From NCBI GenBank assembly GCA_910585385.1, contig CAJUDV010000029.1, positions 1-30,528 of the forward strand: a stretch of 30,528 nucleotides of DNA, read 5' to 3'. The position numbers and the translations under genes were made by a program. The DNA comes from an uncultured Oscillibacter sp. (GTDB taxonomy: Bacteria; Bacillota; Clostridia; Oscillospirales; Oscillospiraceae). The notes under the pieces are model-generated. The model saw only the letters and a program-made list of their open reading frames with translations, had not been told where the DNA came from and ran no database searches. The first letter of the stretch is position 1; each line of letters opens with the position of its first letter. This document shows, one piece after another, positions 6,970-15,078 of the stretch.

Positions 6970-8565
6970 TCACAGGGATTCACAGATCTGTTCGGCGCAG
7001 CGCATTCCGTCCGCGGCGGCGGAGAGAATGCCCCCGGCGTAGCCGGCGCCCTCGCCGCAGGGGTACAGCCCCGGGAGGGAAGACTGGCAGGTCTCGTCCC
7101 GGGGGATGCGGACGGGGGAAGAGGAACGGCTCTCCACAGCGGTGAGCACCGCGTCCGGGGCGTCGTAGCCCCGGAGCTTCCGCCCCAGGATGGGCAGGGC
7201 CTCCGCGATGGCGTCCGACACAAACGGGGGGAGGCATTGGTGCAGGTCGGTCCACACCACGCCGGGGCGGTAGCTGGGGACCACCCGCCCGGGGCCGGCG
7301 GAGGGCCGCCCCGCCAGAAAGTCCTCTATCCGCTGGGCCGGGGCCCGGTACCCGCCGCCCCCCAGATCATAGGCGGCCTGCTCCAGACGCCGCTGGAACT
7401 CGATGCCCGCCAGGGGAGAGTTTCCGCCAAAGTCCTCAGGGGTTACGTTTACCAGCAGCGCGCCGTTGATGTTCGCCCGGCTCCGGGCAAATTCGCTCAT
7501 GCCGTTGGTGACCACCTGGCGTTCCTCTGAGGCGGCGGCCACCACCTCTCCGCCGGGGCAGACGCAGAAGGAGAAGACGGATCGTCCGCCGCTCAGGTGG
7601 CAGAAGAGTTTGTAGCTGGAGGCCGGGAGCCCCGGGTGCCCGGCGTACCGCTTGTACTGGGCGGCGTCGCAGTCCGCCTGCCGGTGCTCGATCCGCACGC
7701 CTACGGCGAAGGGCTTGGCCTCCATGGACAGGCCCCGGGCATGGAGCATGGCGAAGGTGTCCCGGGCGGAGTGGCCGGGACACAGGGCCAGACGGGAGCA
7801 GGGGAGGGAGTACGCCCCTGCCGGTCCCTCAGCCACAACGCCCGCCAGACGGCCCTGCCGGATGTCCAGGTCTGTCAGGCGGGTCTCAAAGCGGATGTCC
7901 GCCCCCAGGCGGAGCAGCTCCCGGCGCAGGTTTTTCAGGACGATGTGGAGATAGTCCGTGCCCACGTGGGGCCTGGCGTCTATGAGGATGTCCGGCGGCG
8001 CACCGCAGGATACCAGCTGTTCCAGGATGAAGCGGTGGCGGGGGTCCCTGGTGCCGGTGTTCAGTTTTCCATCGGAGAAGGCCCCGGCGCCCCCCTCGCC
8101 AAACTGGACGTTGGAGGTCAGGTCCAATTGGCCGGTGGACCAGAACCGCTCCACGTCCGTCTGCCGGGCCTCCACGCCCCGGCCCCGCTCCAGCAGGATG
8201 GGCCGCAGTCCCGCCCGGGCCAGCACCAGGGCGCAGAAGAGGCCCGCCGGTCCGGCTCCCGCCACCACCGGCGGCGTCTCCGGCGCGGGCCGGGGGCCGG
8301 GGGGGACATAGGCGGGTTTCGGCACGGAGAGACTTATCCTTTTATCCCGGCGGCGTTTTAAAACGGCGGCCTCGTCCCGGACAGCGGCCTCTACGGTATA
8401 GACCAGGGCCGGGTCCTCCCGGGCGTCTACGCTGCGGCGGAGGATGCGGAGGGAGAGTATGTCCGCCGCCCGCACCCGCAGCAGCCGGGCGGCCTCCGCC
8501 GTGAGACCGTCTGTGGAGGCGCCGGGGGGGAGTTTGATGTTTTCGATTTTCAGCAAGCGCGTCAC
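6970..8565 (-). CDS. FAD-dependent dehydrogenase (COG2509-type NAD(P)/FAD oxidoreductase)
   Basis: The product has about 531 residues. A small N-terminal domain (residues 1-90; LLRVRAADILSLRILRRSVDAR) precedes the dinucleotide-binding motif VVAGAGPAGLFCALVLARAG (about 98-118). FGEGGAGAFSDGKLNTG and the C-terminal LPGLYPCGEGAGYAGGILSAAADGM form the FAD-binding end. This architecture is that of the widespread uncharacterised COG2509 flavoproteins, whose substrate is unknown. The start is uncertain: GTG at 8565 (AGGG seven bases upstream) is preferred here, and TTG at 8556 would remove three residues (MLKIENIKLPPG). It leads a two-gene unit with the 2-hydroxyacid dehydrogenase. Confidence 0.9.
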   Translation of the reverse strand: MTRLLKIENIKLPPGASTDGLTAEAARLLRVRAADILSLRILRRSVDAREDPALVYTVEAAVRDEAAVLKRRRDKRISLSVPKPAYVPPGPRPAPETPPVVAGAGPAGLFCALVLARAGLRPILLERGRGVEARQTDVERFWSTGQLDLTSNVQFGEGGAGAFSDGKLNTGTRDPRHRFILEQLVSCGAPPDILIDARPHVGTDYLHIVLKNLRRELLRLGADIRFETRLTDLDIRQGRLAGVVAEGPAGAYSLPCSRLALCPGHSARDTFAMLHARGLSMEAKPFAVGVRIEHRQADCDAAQYKRYAGHPGLPASSYKLFCHLSGGRSVFSFCVCPGGEVVAAASEERQVVTNGMSEFARSRANINGALLVNVTPEDFGGNSPLAGIEFQRRLEQAAYDLGGGGYRAPAQRIEDFLAGRPSAGPGRVVPSYRPGVVWTDLHQCLPPFVSDAIAEALPILGRKLRGYDAPDAVLTAVESRSSSPVRIPRDETCQSSLPGLYPCGEGAGYAGGILSAAADGMRCAEQICESL

Positions 8566-8638
8566 GCCCTTTCCCTGGGGAGAATTTACGGAATCATTGT
8601 AACACAGATATTCCCGCTGGAAAACAGCGGGTTCAAAA

Positions 8639-8644
8639 ATTATA
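8639..8644 (-). promoter_or_regulatory. Possible -10 element for FAD-dehydrogenase operon
   Basis: A perfect TATAAT lies on the minus strand 73 bp upstream of the chosen start, but the -35 position (TAAAAA at 17 bp) is weak. A small hairpin, CCCGCTG/CAGCGGG with a five-base loop (8613-8631), lies between it and the gene. Confidence 0.35.
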
Positions 8645-8817
8645 TACAAAGTTTTCAGGCGTTTTTAAGTTACGGAGCCTATACTGTGGTCAAAGCTCAG
8701 GGGAATGGAAGAGATTTCAAAGAAAATGCAAAGAAACTTCAAACTTTTGACACATTCCCGGGGTATGATTGGTTCTAAAGAAAAGAAGACTGGGATACAT
8801 CATAGGAGGTAAACGTT

Positions 8818-10215
8818 ATGTATAACGACGAGCGCAATCTATACCACTACACCTACCGCAAGGACGGCAGCGAGACCGCGCCGCCTCCGGCGGACAATTA
8901 CCAGCCCATCCAGGGGCCTGTGCAGGAGATGAAGCCCGTGAGGAAAAACAGAATCGGATTGAAGATCACCGCTCTGGCCCTGAGCTGCGCGCTGCTGGGC
9001 GGCGGCGTGGGCGGCGGGGTGGTCTGGGCCGCCACAAGCCGCGGCGGCAGCGCCGGCCAGAGTGGCCCCGTGCTGAGAAACGACGCCGCATCCTCCGGAG
9101 AGACCCCCGTCTCCTCCACCGTGAAGCTCTGCCGGGTGGACGGAAAGACCCTCCTTACGGACGCGGAGGTCTATGCCGCCAATGTGGACAGCGTGGTGGC
9201 CATCAACACCACCGGCACCGCCACCGCCAGCAACGGCTTCTGGCAGACGCAGCAGCCAACCACCGGCGCTGGCTCCGGCTTCGTCCTGACCCCCGACGGC
9301 TTCATCGCCACCAACTACCATGTCATCGACGGGGCCGAGACCGTAAAGGTGGCGTTCTGCAACGGGGATACCTACGACGCGGAGGTCATCGGCGGCGAGG
9401 AGGACTATGACATCGCCGTCATCAAGGTGGAGGCGGAAAATCTCAAGCCCGTCACCATGGGGGACAGCACTTTGCTGAACGTGGGCGACCGGGTGCTGGC
9501 CATCGGCAATCCCCTGGGAGAGCTGACCTTCTCCCAGACCGGCGGCATGGTCTCCTCCGTGAACCGGGCCATTAACGTGGAGGGCGTGCCCTTCAACATG
9601 ATTCAGACCGACGCCTCCATCAACCCCGGCAACTCCGGCGGGCCCATGTTCAACCAGTACGGCCAGGTGGTGGGCATCGTCTCCGCCAAGTACACCAACA
9701 CCGCCTCCGGCGCCAGCGCCGAGGGACTGGGCTTCGCCATCCCCATCAACGACGTGGCCGCCATGATCCAGGACATCATGACCAATGGCTATGTTACCAA
9801 CAAGCCGTATCTCGGCGTCACGGCCATGACCATGAGTCAGGATCTGGCCAACCAGTTCCGGTATGACATCACCGAGGGCGTTTTCATCAGCGCCGTGGAC
9901 AAGGACGGCGCGGCGGACCGGGCGGGCCTCCAGATGGGCGACGTCATCACCAAGGTGGACGAACACGAGATCAAGAGCATGGCGGACCTGACCATTGTGA
10001 AAAAGCAGTACAGCGCCGGGGACACCGTTACCCTCACCATCTACCGCCAGGGGGAGACCATGGAGGCGGAGCTGACCTGGGACAGCGTACCTGAGGAACA
10101 GCAGCAGCCTCAGGAGGCACCTCAGCAGCCCCAGGGAGGCAATGACCAGTACGGCAACGGCTATATGGACCCCTATGACCTCTTCGACTACTTCTTCGGC
10201 AACCGGGGCTGGTAA
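8818..10215 (+). CDS. Membrane-anchored HtrA/DegP-like serine protease
   Basis: The product is 465 residues. A cytoplasmic Pro-rich N-terminus is followed by one membrane segment (about residues 48-70, ITALALSCALLGGGVGGGVV). The trypsin-like protease domain has a complete triad: His168 in TNYHVIDGAE, Asp198 in DYDIAVIKVE and Ser273 in NPGNSGGPM. A PDZ domain spans about residues 330-420, starting PYLGVTAMTM and including GVFISAVDKDGAADRAGLQMGD. The tail is Gln/Pro-rich and ends with an aromatic segment. Such proteins degrade or refold misfolded exported proteins outside the membrane. The ATG at 8818 has AGGAGG (8804-8809). No clear sigma-A promoter was found, although TTGACA occurs at 8747-8752. 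It converges on the sigma/anti-sigma pair across a shared terminator. Confidence 0.96.
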   Translation: MYNDERNLYHYTYRKDGSETAPPPADNYQPIQGPVQEMKPVRKNRIGLKITALALSCALLGGGVGGGVVWAATSRGGSAGQSGPVLRNDAASSGETPVSSTVKLCRVDGKTLLTDAEVYAANVDSVVAINTTGTATASNGFWQTQQPTTGAGSGFVLTPDGFIATNYHVIDGAETVKVAFCNGDTYDAEVIGGEEDYDIAVIKVEAENLKPVTMGDSTLLNVGDRVLAIGNPLGELTFSQTGGMVSSVNRAINVEGVPFNMIQTDASINPGNSGGPMFNQYGQVVGIVSAKYTNTASGASAEGLGFAIPINDVAAMIQDIMTNGYVTNKPYLGVTAMTMSQDLANQFRYDITEGVFISAVDKDGAADRAGLQMGDVITKVDEHEIKSMADLTIVKKQYSAGDTVTLTIYRQGETMEAELTWDSVPEEQQQPQEAPQQPQGGNDQYGNGYMDPYDLFDYFFGNRGW

Positions 10216-10344
10216 CAGCCCGCAGTGATTTCCCTTTCCTGTGTCCGGAGGCGGCTTCGCGGCAGCAGCTGCGGCAAGGCAAAAAAGCCGTCTATGCGGC
10301 GGACAGGGAGAAAGGTTATTAGATAGAGACGCAGATCAGTTGAC

Positions 10345-10378
10345 AAAGCGCACCGTGCCTTCGCACGGTGCGCTTTTT
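10345..10378. terminator. Bidirectional terminator between htrA-like gene and anti-sigma-like gene
   Basis: A perfect 14-bp stem, AAAGCGCACCGTGC (10345-10358) with its complement at 10363-10376, has the loop CTTC. TTTTT follows on the plus strand. On the minus strand only a short T-run follows, so termination there may be weaker. Confidence 0.9.
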
Positions 10379-10385
10379 GCCGTAG

Positions 10386-11975
10386 TTACGTATCCTGTTC
10401 CTTTATTCGGATTTCCAGATAGCAGTGTTCCTGCTCCATGTCCAGCTCAACCCAGGTGACGCCGCTTGCCAGGTCAAAGCCCAGGTTCTGCCGGACAATC
10501 TCGATGCCCTCCGTGTTCTCCAGGGCGGCGGTTTGCCGGGTGAAGTTCAGGGAGGAGCCCAGCCGGGTCACCAGGTCGTAGCCCTGGAGGCCCACGTTCT
10601 CCGAGCCGGAACAGTGGAAGTCATAGCTGGGTTCCTTCCACATCCGGCACTCCACCGTCATGCTGCCCCCGGCGGGGACGGTGACGGGGAAGGCCAGGTA
10701 CAGCACCCGCTGGTGGAACAGCGTCTCGCTGAGGATGTCGTCCAGCCGCCCGTCGGCGTAGCGGTCCTTGGGCCGGCCGGAGAGGAGGCCGTACTGGGTC
10801 AGGAGCTGGGAGACGGCCCCACGGTACATGGAGAAGGGAACGCTGTCAAAGGCGTTCTCCTGGTCCAGTGCCCGGCCCTGGGTGTAGAAGGTCCGGTACT
10901 CCCGGCACAGGCGGTCCAGCACCGCGTCCAGGGTGGTCTCTTCCCGGGTGACGGTGCAGGAGACACCGTCCACTTCCTCGCCGGCTTCACAGCCGCCGTC
11001 CTTATAGCCCTGGAGGGTGTAGTCTCCGATGTCCTCCCCTAGAACCACCAGGACCTTGGTTGCCGATTCCCGCCGGACGCCGTCGGGAACGAAGTAGCTG
11101 TACTGCCGCCAGCCGGTCTCATCGTCCCAGCTCTGACCGTTGAAGCCGTAGCAGAGGATCTCCGTGGCCTCCGGGTCAATGGTAAAGGTGACGGCCTGGG
11201 TGGCGGCCTGGTACTTCTCGTGGGGGGCCTCAAAATCCGAAAAGTGGTACACGGTTACCGGGACGTCCAGGACCGGGTACTCCCCCAGGGCTTGAGACAG
11301 GTAAGCACCGTCCTCCAGCAGGGTTTGGTACTCCTCCCAGCTGTTGAGTCCCGCCAGGTTCAGGGTGTCGTGGTCCGGGTCCTCCTCACCGTAGGCGCTG
11401 CTAAAGCCCCCCGCATAGGGACCGGCGTACAGGGCCGCCTCCGCCGCCGCGCCGCCCACGGACACCGCGGGCCGGACCCTTGCCAGGGAGTCGAAATTCC
11501 CGGCGAAGGGGTAGAGGGCCGTGACGGTGACGTCCTCGGACCCGGGGTTGGACAGGACATAGCGGTCCGTCACCTCCGCTCCCCACTGGCGGGGCTCTCC
11601 GTCAGCATATGCCCCGGGGGCGAAATCCCAGGTGAGAGTACGCTCCGCCGTGAGGCAGGAGCCGGTCTCCAGCGCGGTCAGAGGGAACACCGGTCCGGCA
11701 TAGGACATAAACACCGTGCCCTCACTGTGGCCGCTGCCGCCGCTGCCGGCGCCGGGGGCCATTCCGTCCGCGCCGCCGCTGACGCCGTTCATGGCGCCGC
11801 CGGAGCGGAGCCAGAGTCCCAGGCCGCAGATCAAAACCAGGCATGCGGCAAGGCCCAGAAGACGCCTCGTGGCGGCCCGCCGCTTGAAAGCGGCGGCTGA
11901 GGAGGCGGGCACCGCCTCCTCAATGAGATCGTCGTCCACAAGCCCTAAGATCTGAAATAATCGCTCACGTTTCAT
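10386..11975 (-). CDS. Single-pass membrane protein, putative anti-sigma factor with large ectodomain
   Basis: The product is 529 residues. The short cytoplasmic part begins MKRERLFQILGLVDDDLIEEAV. One membrane helix follows (about residues 37-57, RRLLGLAACLVLICGLGLWL), then a Gly-rich linker and about 440 extracytoplasmic residues rich in beta-type, acidic sequence. No catalytic motif is recognised. Its ATG overlaps the stop of the ECF sigma gene (ATGA, 11972-11975), the usual arrangement of sigma/anti-sigma pairs. This supports a role in holding that sigma factor inactive until an envelope signal is sensed. The cytoplasmic portion is short (about 36 residues) and shows no zinc-binding ZAS HxxxCxxC motif, so it may belong to an unclassified anti-sigma type. 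Function is inferred from context only. Confidence 0.7.
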   Translation of the reverse strand: MKRERLFQILGLVDDDLIEEAVPASSAAAFKRRAATRRLLGLAACLVLICGLGLWLRSGGAMNGVSGGADGMAPGAGSGGSGHSEGTVFMSYAGPVFPLTALETGSCLTAERTLTWDFAPGAYADGEPRQWGAEVTDRYVLSNPGSEDVTVTALYPFAGNFDSLARVRPAVSVGGAAAEAALYAGPYAGGFSSAYGEEDPDHDTLNLAGLNSWEEYQTLLEDGAYLSQALGEYPVLDVPVTVYHFSDFEAPHEKYQAATQAVTFTIDPEATEILCYGFNGQSWDDETGWRQYSYFVPDGVRRESATKVLVVLGEDIGDYTLQGYKDGGCEAGEEVDGVSCTVTREETTLDAVLDRLCREYRTFYTQGRALDQENAFDSVPFSMYRGAVSQLLTQYGLLSGRPKDRYADGRLDDILSETLFHQRVLYLAFPVTVPAGGSMTVECRMWKEPSYDFHCSGSENVGLQGYDLVTRLGSSLNFTRQTAALENTEGIEIVRQNLGFDLASGVTWVELDMEQEHCYLEIRIKEQDT

Positions 11976-12532
11976 AGATCAATCCCCTCCTCCTCCAAAC
12001 AGGCCCGCAGTGCCTTCCGAGTGCGGAAAAGAGAGGATTTCACCTTCCCCACGCCGCATCCCCGCTCCGCCGCGATGTCTGCCAGGTTCTGGCCGTACCA
12101 GTACCGCCGCAGGAAGACCACGCGGCTTTCCGCCGGGAGACGCCACAGAAAGGCGCTGATGAGCGCGGCGATTTCCTGATCCTCCAGCTGCCGTTCGACG
12201 CCGTGGGGAGAGGGGACGCAGTCGTCCAGCTCCCCCAGGAGCACCTCCATGGCTCCGCCGCCCCGCCGCTGGGTGCGCTCCTCCTTCCAGCGGTCCAGGG
12301 ACAGGTTCCGGGTGATGCGCCCCAGCCAGGCCCGGAGGGCCGCGGGCCGGGCGGGGGGAATGGCGTTCCAGGCCCGCAGGTAGGTGTCGTTGACGCACTC
12401 CTCCGCGTCGCCCCGGCTGCGGAGGATATTCCACGATAGGGAGTGGAGGAAGGAGCCGTATTTTCCGGCGGTCTCCTCTACAGCCCGTTGGTCCCGGCCC
12501 CAGTACAGATCGATGATGGCGCTGTCCTCCAT
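11972..12532 (-). CDS. ECF-type RNA polymerase sigma factor
   Basis: The product is 186 residues. The region 2 core is SLSWNILRSRGDAEECVNDT with LRAWNAIPP (about 32-62), including the DAEEC/DT pattern of region 2.3-2.4. Region 4 includes LPAESRVVFLRRYWYG and the helix-turn-helix LADIAAERGCGVGKVKSSLF (about 135-175). An ATG at 12532 preceded by AGGAGG fixes the start. It is translationally coupled to the following membrane protein by a 4-bp overlap. An ECF-style promoter (TGAAAC-N16-CGTC) about 95 bp upstream suggests positive autoregulation. Confidence 0.93.
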   Translation of the reverse strand: MEDSAIIDLYWGRDQRAVEETAGKYGSFLHSLSWNILRSRGDAEECVNDTYLRAWNAIPPARPAALRAWLGRITRNLSLDRWKEERTQRRGGGAMEVLLGELDDCVPSPHGVERQLEDQEIAALISAFLWRLPAESRVVFLRRYWYGQNLADIAAERGCGVGKVKSSLFRTRKALRACLEEEGIDL

Positions 12533-12625
12533 GAAGTTCCGCCTCCTTTCGCTGATGTACAGCCGCCGCGGTTGAGAAGAACCGGCTGCTTCTTTTCAAG
12601 CCTGCGTTGACTGTATCTGACAGTA

Positions 12626-12653
12626 TAGACGGGAAAATTGACGGTTGGTTTCA
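12626..12653 (-). promoter_or_regulatory. ECF-type autoregulatory promoter of the sigma operon
   Basis: Reading the minus strand, TGAAAC (12653-12648) is followed by exactly 16 bp and CGTCTA (12631-12626). This is the classic ECF layout (AAC -35, CGTC -10) seen in SigW/SigX-like regulons. It lies about 95 bp upstream of the ECF sigma start on the same strand. It was found by reading, and no motif scan of a genome was possible. Confidence 0.75.
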
Positions 12654-12707
12654 CATAACAGAAAATTTCCGGAGAGGGACCTTTCCAGAGACCAGTATAC
12701 CACAGAG

Positions 12708-12735
12708 TTGACGAAATTACGAAAAGGTGTATAAT
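12708..12735 (+). promoter_or_regulatory. Sigma-A promoter of ktrBA
   Basis: TTGACG (12708-12713) and perfect TATAAT (12730-12735) are 16 bp apart, 32 bp upstream of the ktrB start. The leader is too short to contain a c-di-AMP (ydaO) riboswitch. Confidence 0.85.
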
Positions 12736-12767
12736 GAAGGCATTATTGTACGGAGGGGGTGTGCGCG

Positions 12768-14096
12768 ATGGTTCGCCGCCGGGTCCAACTGAATGCGGTT
12801 CAGACGCTGGCCCTGGGATTTGCCGCGCTGATTCTGCTGGGCGGCGTGCTGCTGGCTCTGCCGCTCTCCTCCCGGGATGGAAACGCCCTGCCGTTTCTGG
12901 ACGCGCTCTTTACCTCGGCGTCCGCCTCCTGCGTCACGGGGCTGGTGCTGTACGACACCTGGACCCAGTTCACCCTCTTCGGACAGGCGGTGATTCTGCT
13001 GCTGATCCAGGTGGGAGGCATGGGGTTTATGACCGTCTCCATCCTGGTGGCCATCCTGCTTCACCGCCGCATCGGCCTGCGCCAGCGGTCCATTTTGATG
13101 GACAGCGTAGGGGCCCTTCAGATGGGGGGCATTGTGCGGCTGACCCGCCGGGCCATCCGTGTGACCCTTACCTGCGAGGGGACGGGGGCGGCGCTGCTGG
13201 CGCTGTGGTTCTGCCCCCGGTACGGTTTGGGACGGGGGCTCTGGATGTCGCTGTTCCACGCGGTCTCTTCTTTCTGCAACGCCGGGTTTGATCTTCTGGG
13301 CACGGGGACGTCTCTGACTTCCATCGCCGGAGAGCCGCTGCCAAACATTGTCCTTATGGCCCTGGTGATCTGCGGCGGTCTGGGCTTTCTGGTGTGGGAC
13401 GATCTCCTGATTCACGGGCGCCATGTCCGCCGCTGGCGGCTGCACTCCAAAATTGTGGTATTCTCCACCACACTGCTGTTCGTGGGCGGCGCCATGGCGT
13501 TTTATTTCATTGAAAGAGACTATGCCTTTGCCGGAGCCGGCCCCGGGAAGCGGGCGCTGATGGCGGCCTTTCAGTCCGTCACCTGCCGGACGGCGGGATT
13601 CAACACGGCCCCTCTGACGGCTCTGAGCCAGAGCGGCACTCTGCTGACTATGTCGCTGATGTTCATTGGCGCGGGCTCCGGCTCCACCGGCGGCGGCGCC
13701 AAGGTGAACACGATTGCCGTGCTGTTTTTAAGCGCCGCCGCCCAGATACGGCGGAAGGAGGATGTGAATGTCTTCCGCCGCCGCCTGGATACGGCCACCA
13801 TCCAGAGGGCGTACTCCTCGGTGAGCGTCTTCTTCATGGCCTGTCTGGCGGGAACCATGGTCATGTGCCTCCAGGGCATCTCTCTGGACAGCGCGCTGTT
13901 CGAGGCCATCTCCGCCGTGGGCACCGTGGGGCTGACCCGGGGGGTGACGCCGTACCTTCCGGAGCTGTCCAAGCTGACGGTGCTGCTGATGATGTTTGCC
14001 GGCCGGGTGGGCAGCATGTCCGTGGCCATGGCCGTGACCCGGGATAAGCCCCAGCCAAAGCTGCGGAACATCCCGGAAAAGATCTTGATTGGATAG
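12768..14096 (+). CDS. ktrB: Potassium uptake channel subunit KtrB/TrkH family
   Basis: The 442-residue integral membrane protein has four M1-P-M2 repeats. The four filter-region sequences are visible: SCVTGL near residue 58, FCNAGFD near 170, TCRTAGFNT near 273 and AVGTVGL near 385, each with the conserved selectivity Gly. It forms the K+-conducting dimer that works with the cytosolic ring of KtrA. The size and the adjacent single-RCK partner favour KtrB over TrkH. The ATG at 12768 follows GGAGGGGG. An in-frame GTG three codons earlier overlaps the ribosome binding site and is rejected. The operon with ktrA has a 12-bp gap. Confidence 0.95.
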   Translation: MVRRRVQLNAVQTLALGFAALILLGGVLLALPLSSRDGNALPFLDALFTSASASCVTGLVLYDTWTQFTLFGQAVILLLIQVGGMGFMTVSILVAILLHRRIGLRQRSILMDSVGALQMGGIVRLTRRAIRVTLTCEGTGAALLALWFCPRYGLGRGLWMSLFHAVSSFCNAGFDLLGTGTSLTSIAGEPLPNIVLMALVICGGLGFLVWDDLLIHGRHVRRWRLHSKIVVFSTTLLFVGGAMAFYFIERDYAFAGAGPGKRALMAAFQSVTCRTAGFNTAPLTALSQSGTLLTMSLMFIGAGSGSTGGGAKVNTIAVLFLSAAAQIRRKEDVNVFRRRLDTATIQRAYSSVSVFFMACLAGTMVMCLQGISLDSALFEAISAVGTVGLTRGVTPYLPELSKLTVLLMMFAGRVGSMSVAMAVTRDKPQPKLRNIPEKILIG

Positions 14097-14108
14097 GGGG
14101 AGCAGGGA

Positions 14109-14762
14109 ATGAAATCCTTTTTGGTAGTGGGTCTGGGCCGGTTTGGCCGACACCTGACCAAGTGTTTGGCGGAACTGGGCAACGAGGTGATGATCCTGGA
14201 CCAGGACGAGGAGCAAGTGGCCCGGCTGGCCTCCACAGCCACCGCCGCCTGCGTGGGGGACTGCCAGGACGAGCAGGTGCTGGCGTCCCTGGGAATTCGG
14301 AACTTCGACGTGTGTTTTGTCTGCGTGCGGGACGATTTCCAGTGTTCCCTGGAGGCCACCGCCACGCTGAAAGAGCTGGGGGCCAAGTGCGTGGTGGCCC
14401 GGGCGGACCATGAGCGGCAGATCAAGTTTCTGAAAAAGATCGGCGCGGACTATGTGATCCACACGGAGATGGACATGGCGGCCAGGGCGGCTATGCGCTT
14501 TTCCGCCCGCAACGCCTTCGATTACTTTGAGCTGACGCCCAAGTACGCGGTCTTTGAGATCGAGACCCCCCGGGAGTGGGAGGGCCGCACAGTGATGGAG
14601 ATGGACGTTCGCCGCCGGTACAACGTGAACATCCTGGGCGTGAAAAACGGGGACGAGATTGAGCCCCTGCTGAGCCCGGACTACCGCTTTGAGCCCGACG
14701 CCCACCTGATCGTGGCCGGGGACAAGGAGGCCGGCGTCCGGCTGATGAACGAGGAGTCGTGA
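14109..14762 (+). CDS. ktrA: Potassium uptake regulatory subunit KtrA/TrkA family
   Basis: The product is 217 residues. The RCK_N Rossmann fold begins VVGLGRFGRHL (GxGxxG at about residues 8-13), and the nucleotide-ribose acidic residue lies in MILDQDEEQV. An RCK_C domain follows, from about residue 135 (YAVFEIETPREWEGRTVMEM) to HLIVAGDKEA. KtrA octamers gate KtrB in response to ATP/ADP, and in Firmicutes the RCK_C domain often binds c-di-AMP. Start ATG 14109 lies 12 bp after the ktrB stop. No strong U-tract terminator follows directly. Confidence 0.95.
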   Translation: MKSFLVVGLGRFGRHLTKCLAELGNEVMILDQDEEQVARLASTATAACVGDCQDEQVLASLGIRNFDVCFVCVRDDFQCSLEATATLKELGAKCVVARADHERQIKFLKKIGADYVIHTEMDMAARAAMRFSARNAFDYFELTPKYAVFEIETPREWEGRTVMEMDVRRRYNVNILGVKNGDEIEPLLSPDYRFEPDAHLIVAGDKEAGVRLMNEES

Positions 14763-14848
14763 GCGAACCATCAAATTTATGATTTTTCGCTGGAATCTGG
14801 AAGTCATAGTTTCGCTGCGGCCGCCCATACTATCGCCGGGGTGATTTT

Positions 14849-15031
14849 ATGCCGCATCGCAAAAAAGCGGTCAACGGCCTGGACGACGGCAAGCCCTTTC
14901 TGCGGTTGGAGCCGGAGAAGCGCATGTGTCCCATTTTCGACCCTGTGACCATCGCGAAATTCCCGGTGGCCCCGCCGGAGGACATGGGATTCCGGGTTTT
15001 GGACAACTTCTGCGAGGAGCACATCCTGTAA
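14849..15031 (+). CDS. Small protein of unknown function (60 aa)
   Basis: This short frame has strong G/C preference at third positions, matching its neighbours. It starts at ATG 14849 with GGGGTG at a workable distance, and a strong terminator begins at its stop. No frame of comparable quality lies on the other strand. The product is basic at the N-terminus (MPHRKKAVNG), contains a Pro-rich middle (FPVAPPEDMGF) and has two Cys (RMCPIFDP and DNFCEEHIL). It has no membrane segment or signal peptide. I do not recognise the family. It lies 86 bp after ktrA and could be the last gene of that transcript, but no link to K+ transport can be shown. Confidence 0.6.
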   Translation: MPHRKKAVNGLDDGKPFLRLEPEKRMCPIFDPVTIAKFPVAPPEDMGFRVLDNFCEEHIL

Positions 15032-15071
15032 AAAAGGACAGGGGACGGATCATCCGTCCCCTGTCCTTTTT
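15031..15071. terminator. Bidirectional terminator
   Basis: AAAAAGGACAGGGGACGG (15031-15048) pairs perfectly with its complement (15054-15071) across a five-base loop, giving a U-tract on either strand. It serves the small ORF on the plus strand and the chimeric sigma gene on the minus strand. Confidence 0.93.
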
Positions 15072-15078
15072 ATGGGAA

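Noticed and set aside
8839..9966. Minus-strand open frame of 375 codons
   Set aside because: It is antisense to the HtrA-like protease, which has a complete catalytic triad and ribosome binding site.
12736..12767. Possible c-di-AMP (ydaO) riboswitch before ktrBA
   Set aside because: The leader between promoter and start is about 30 bases, far too short for that aptamer.
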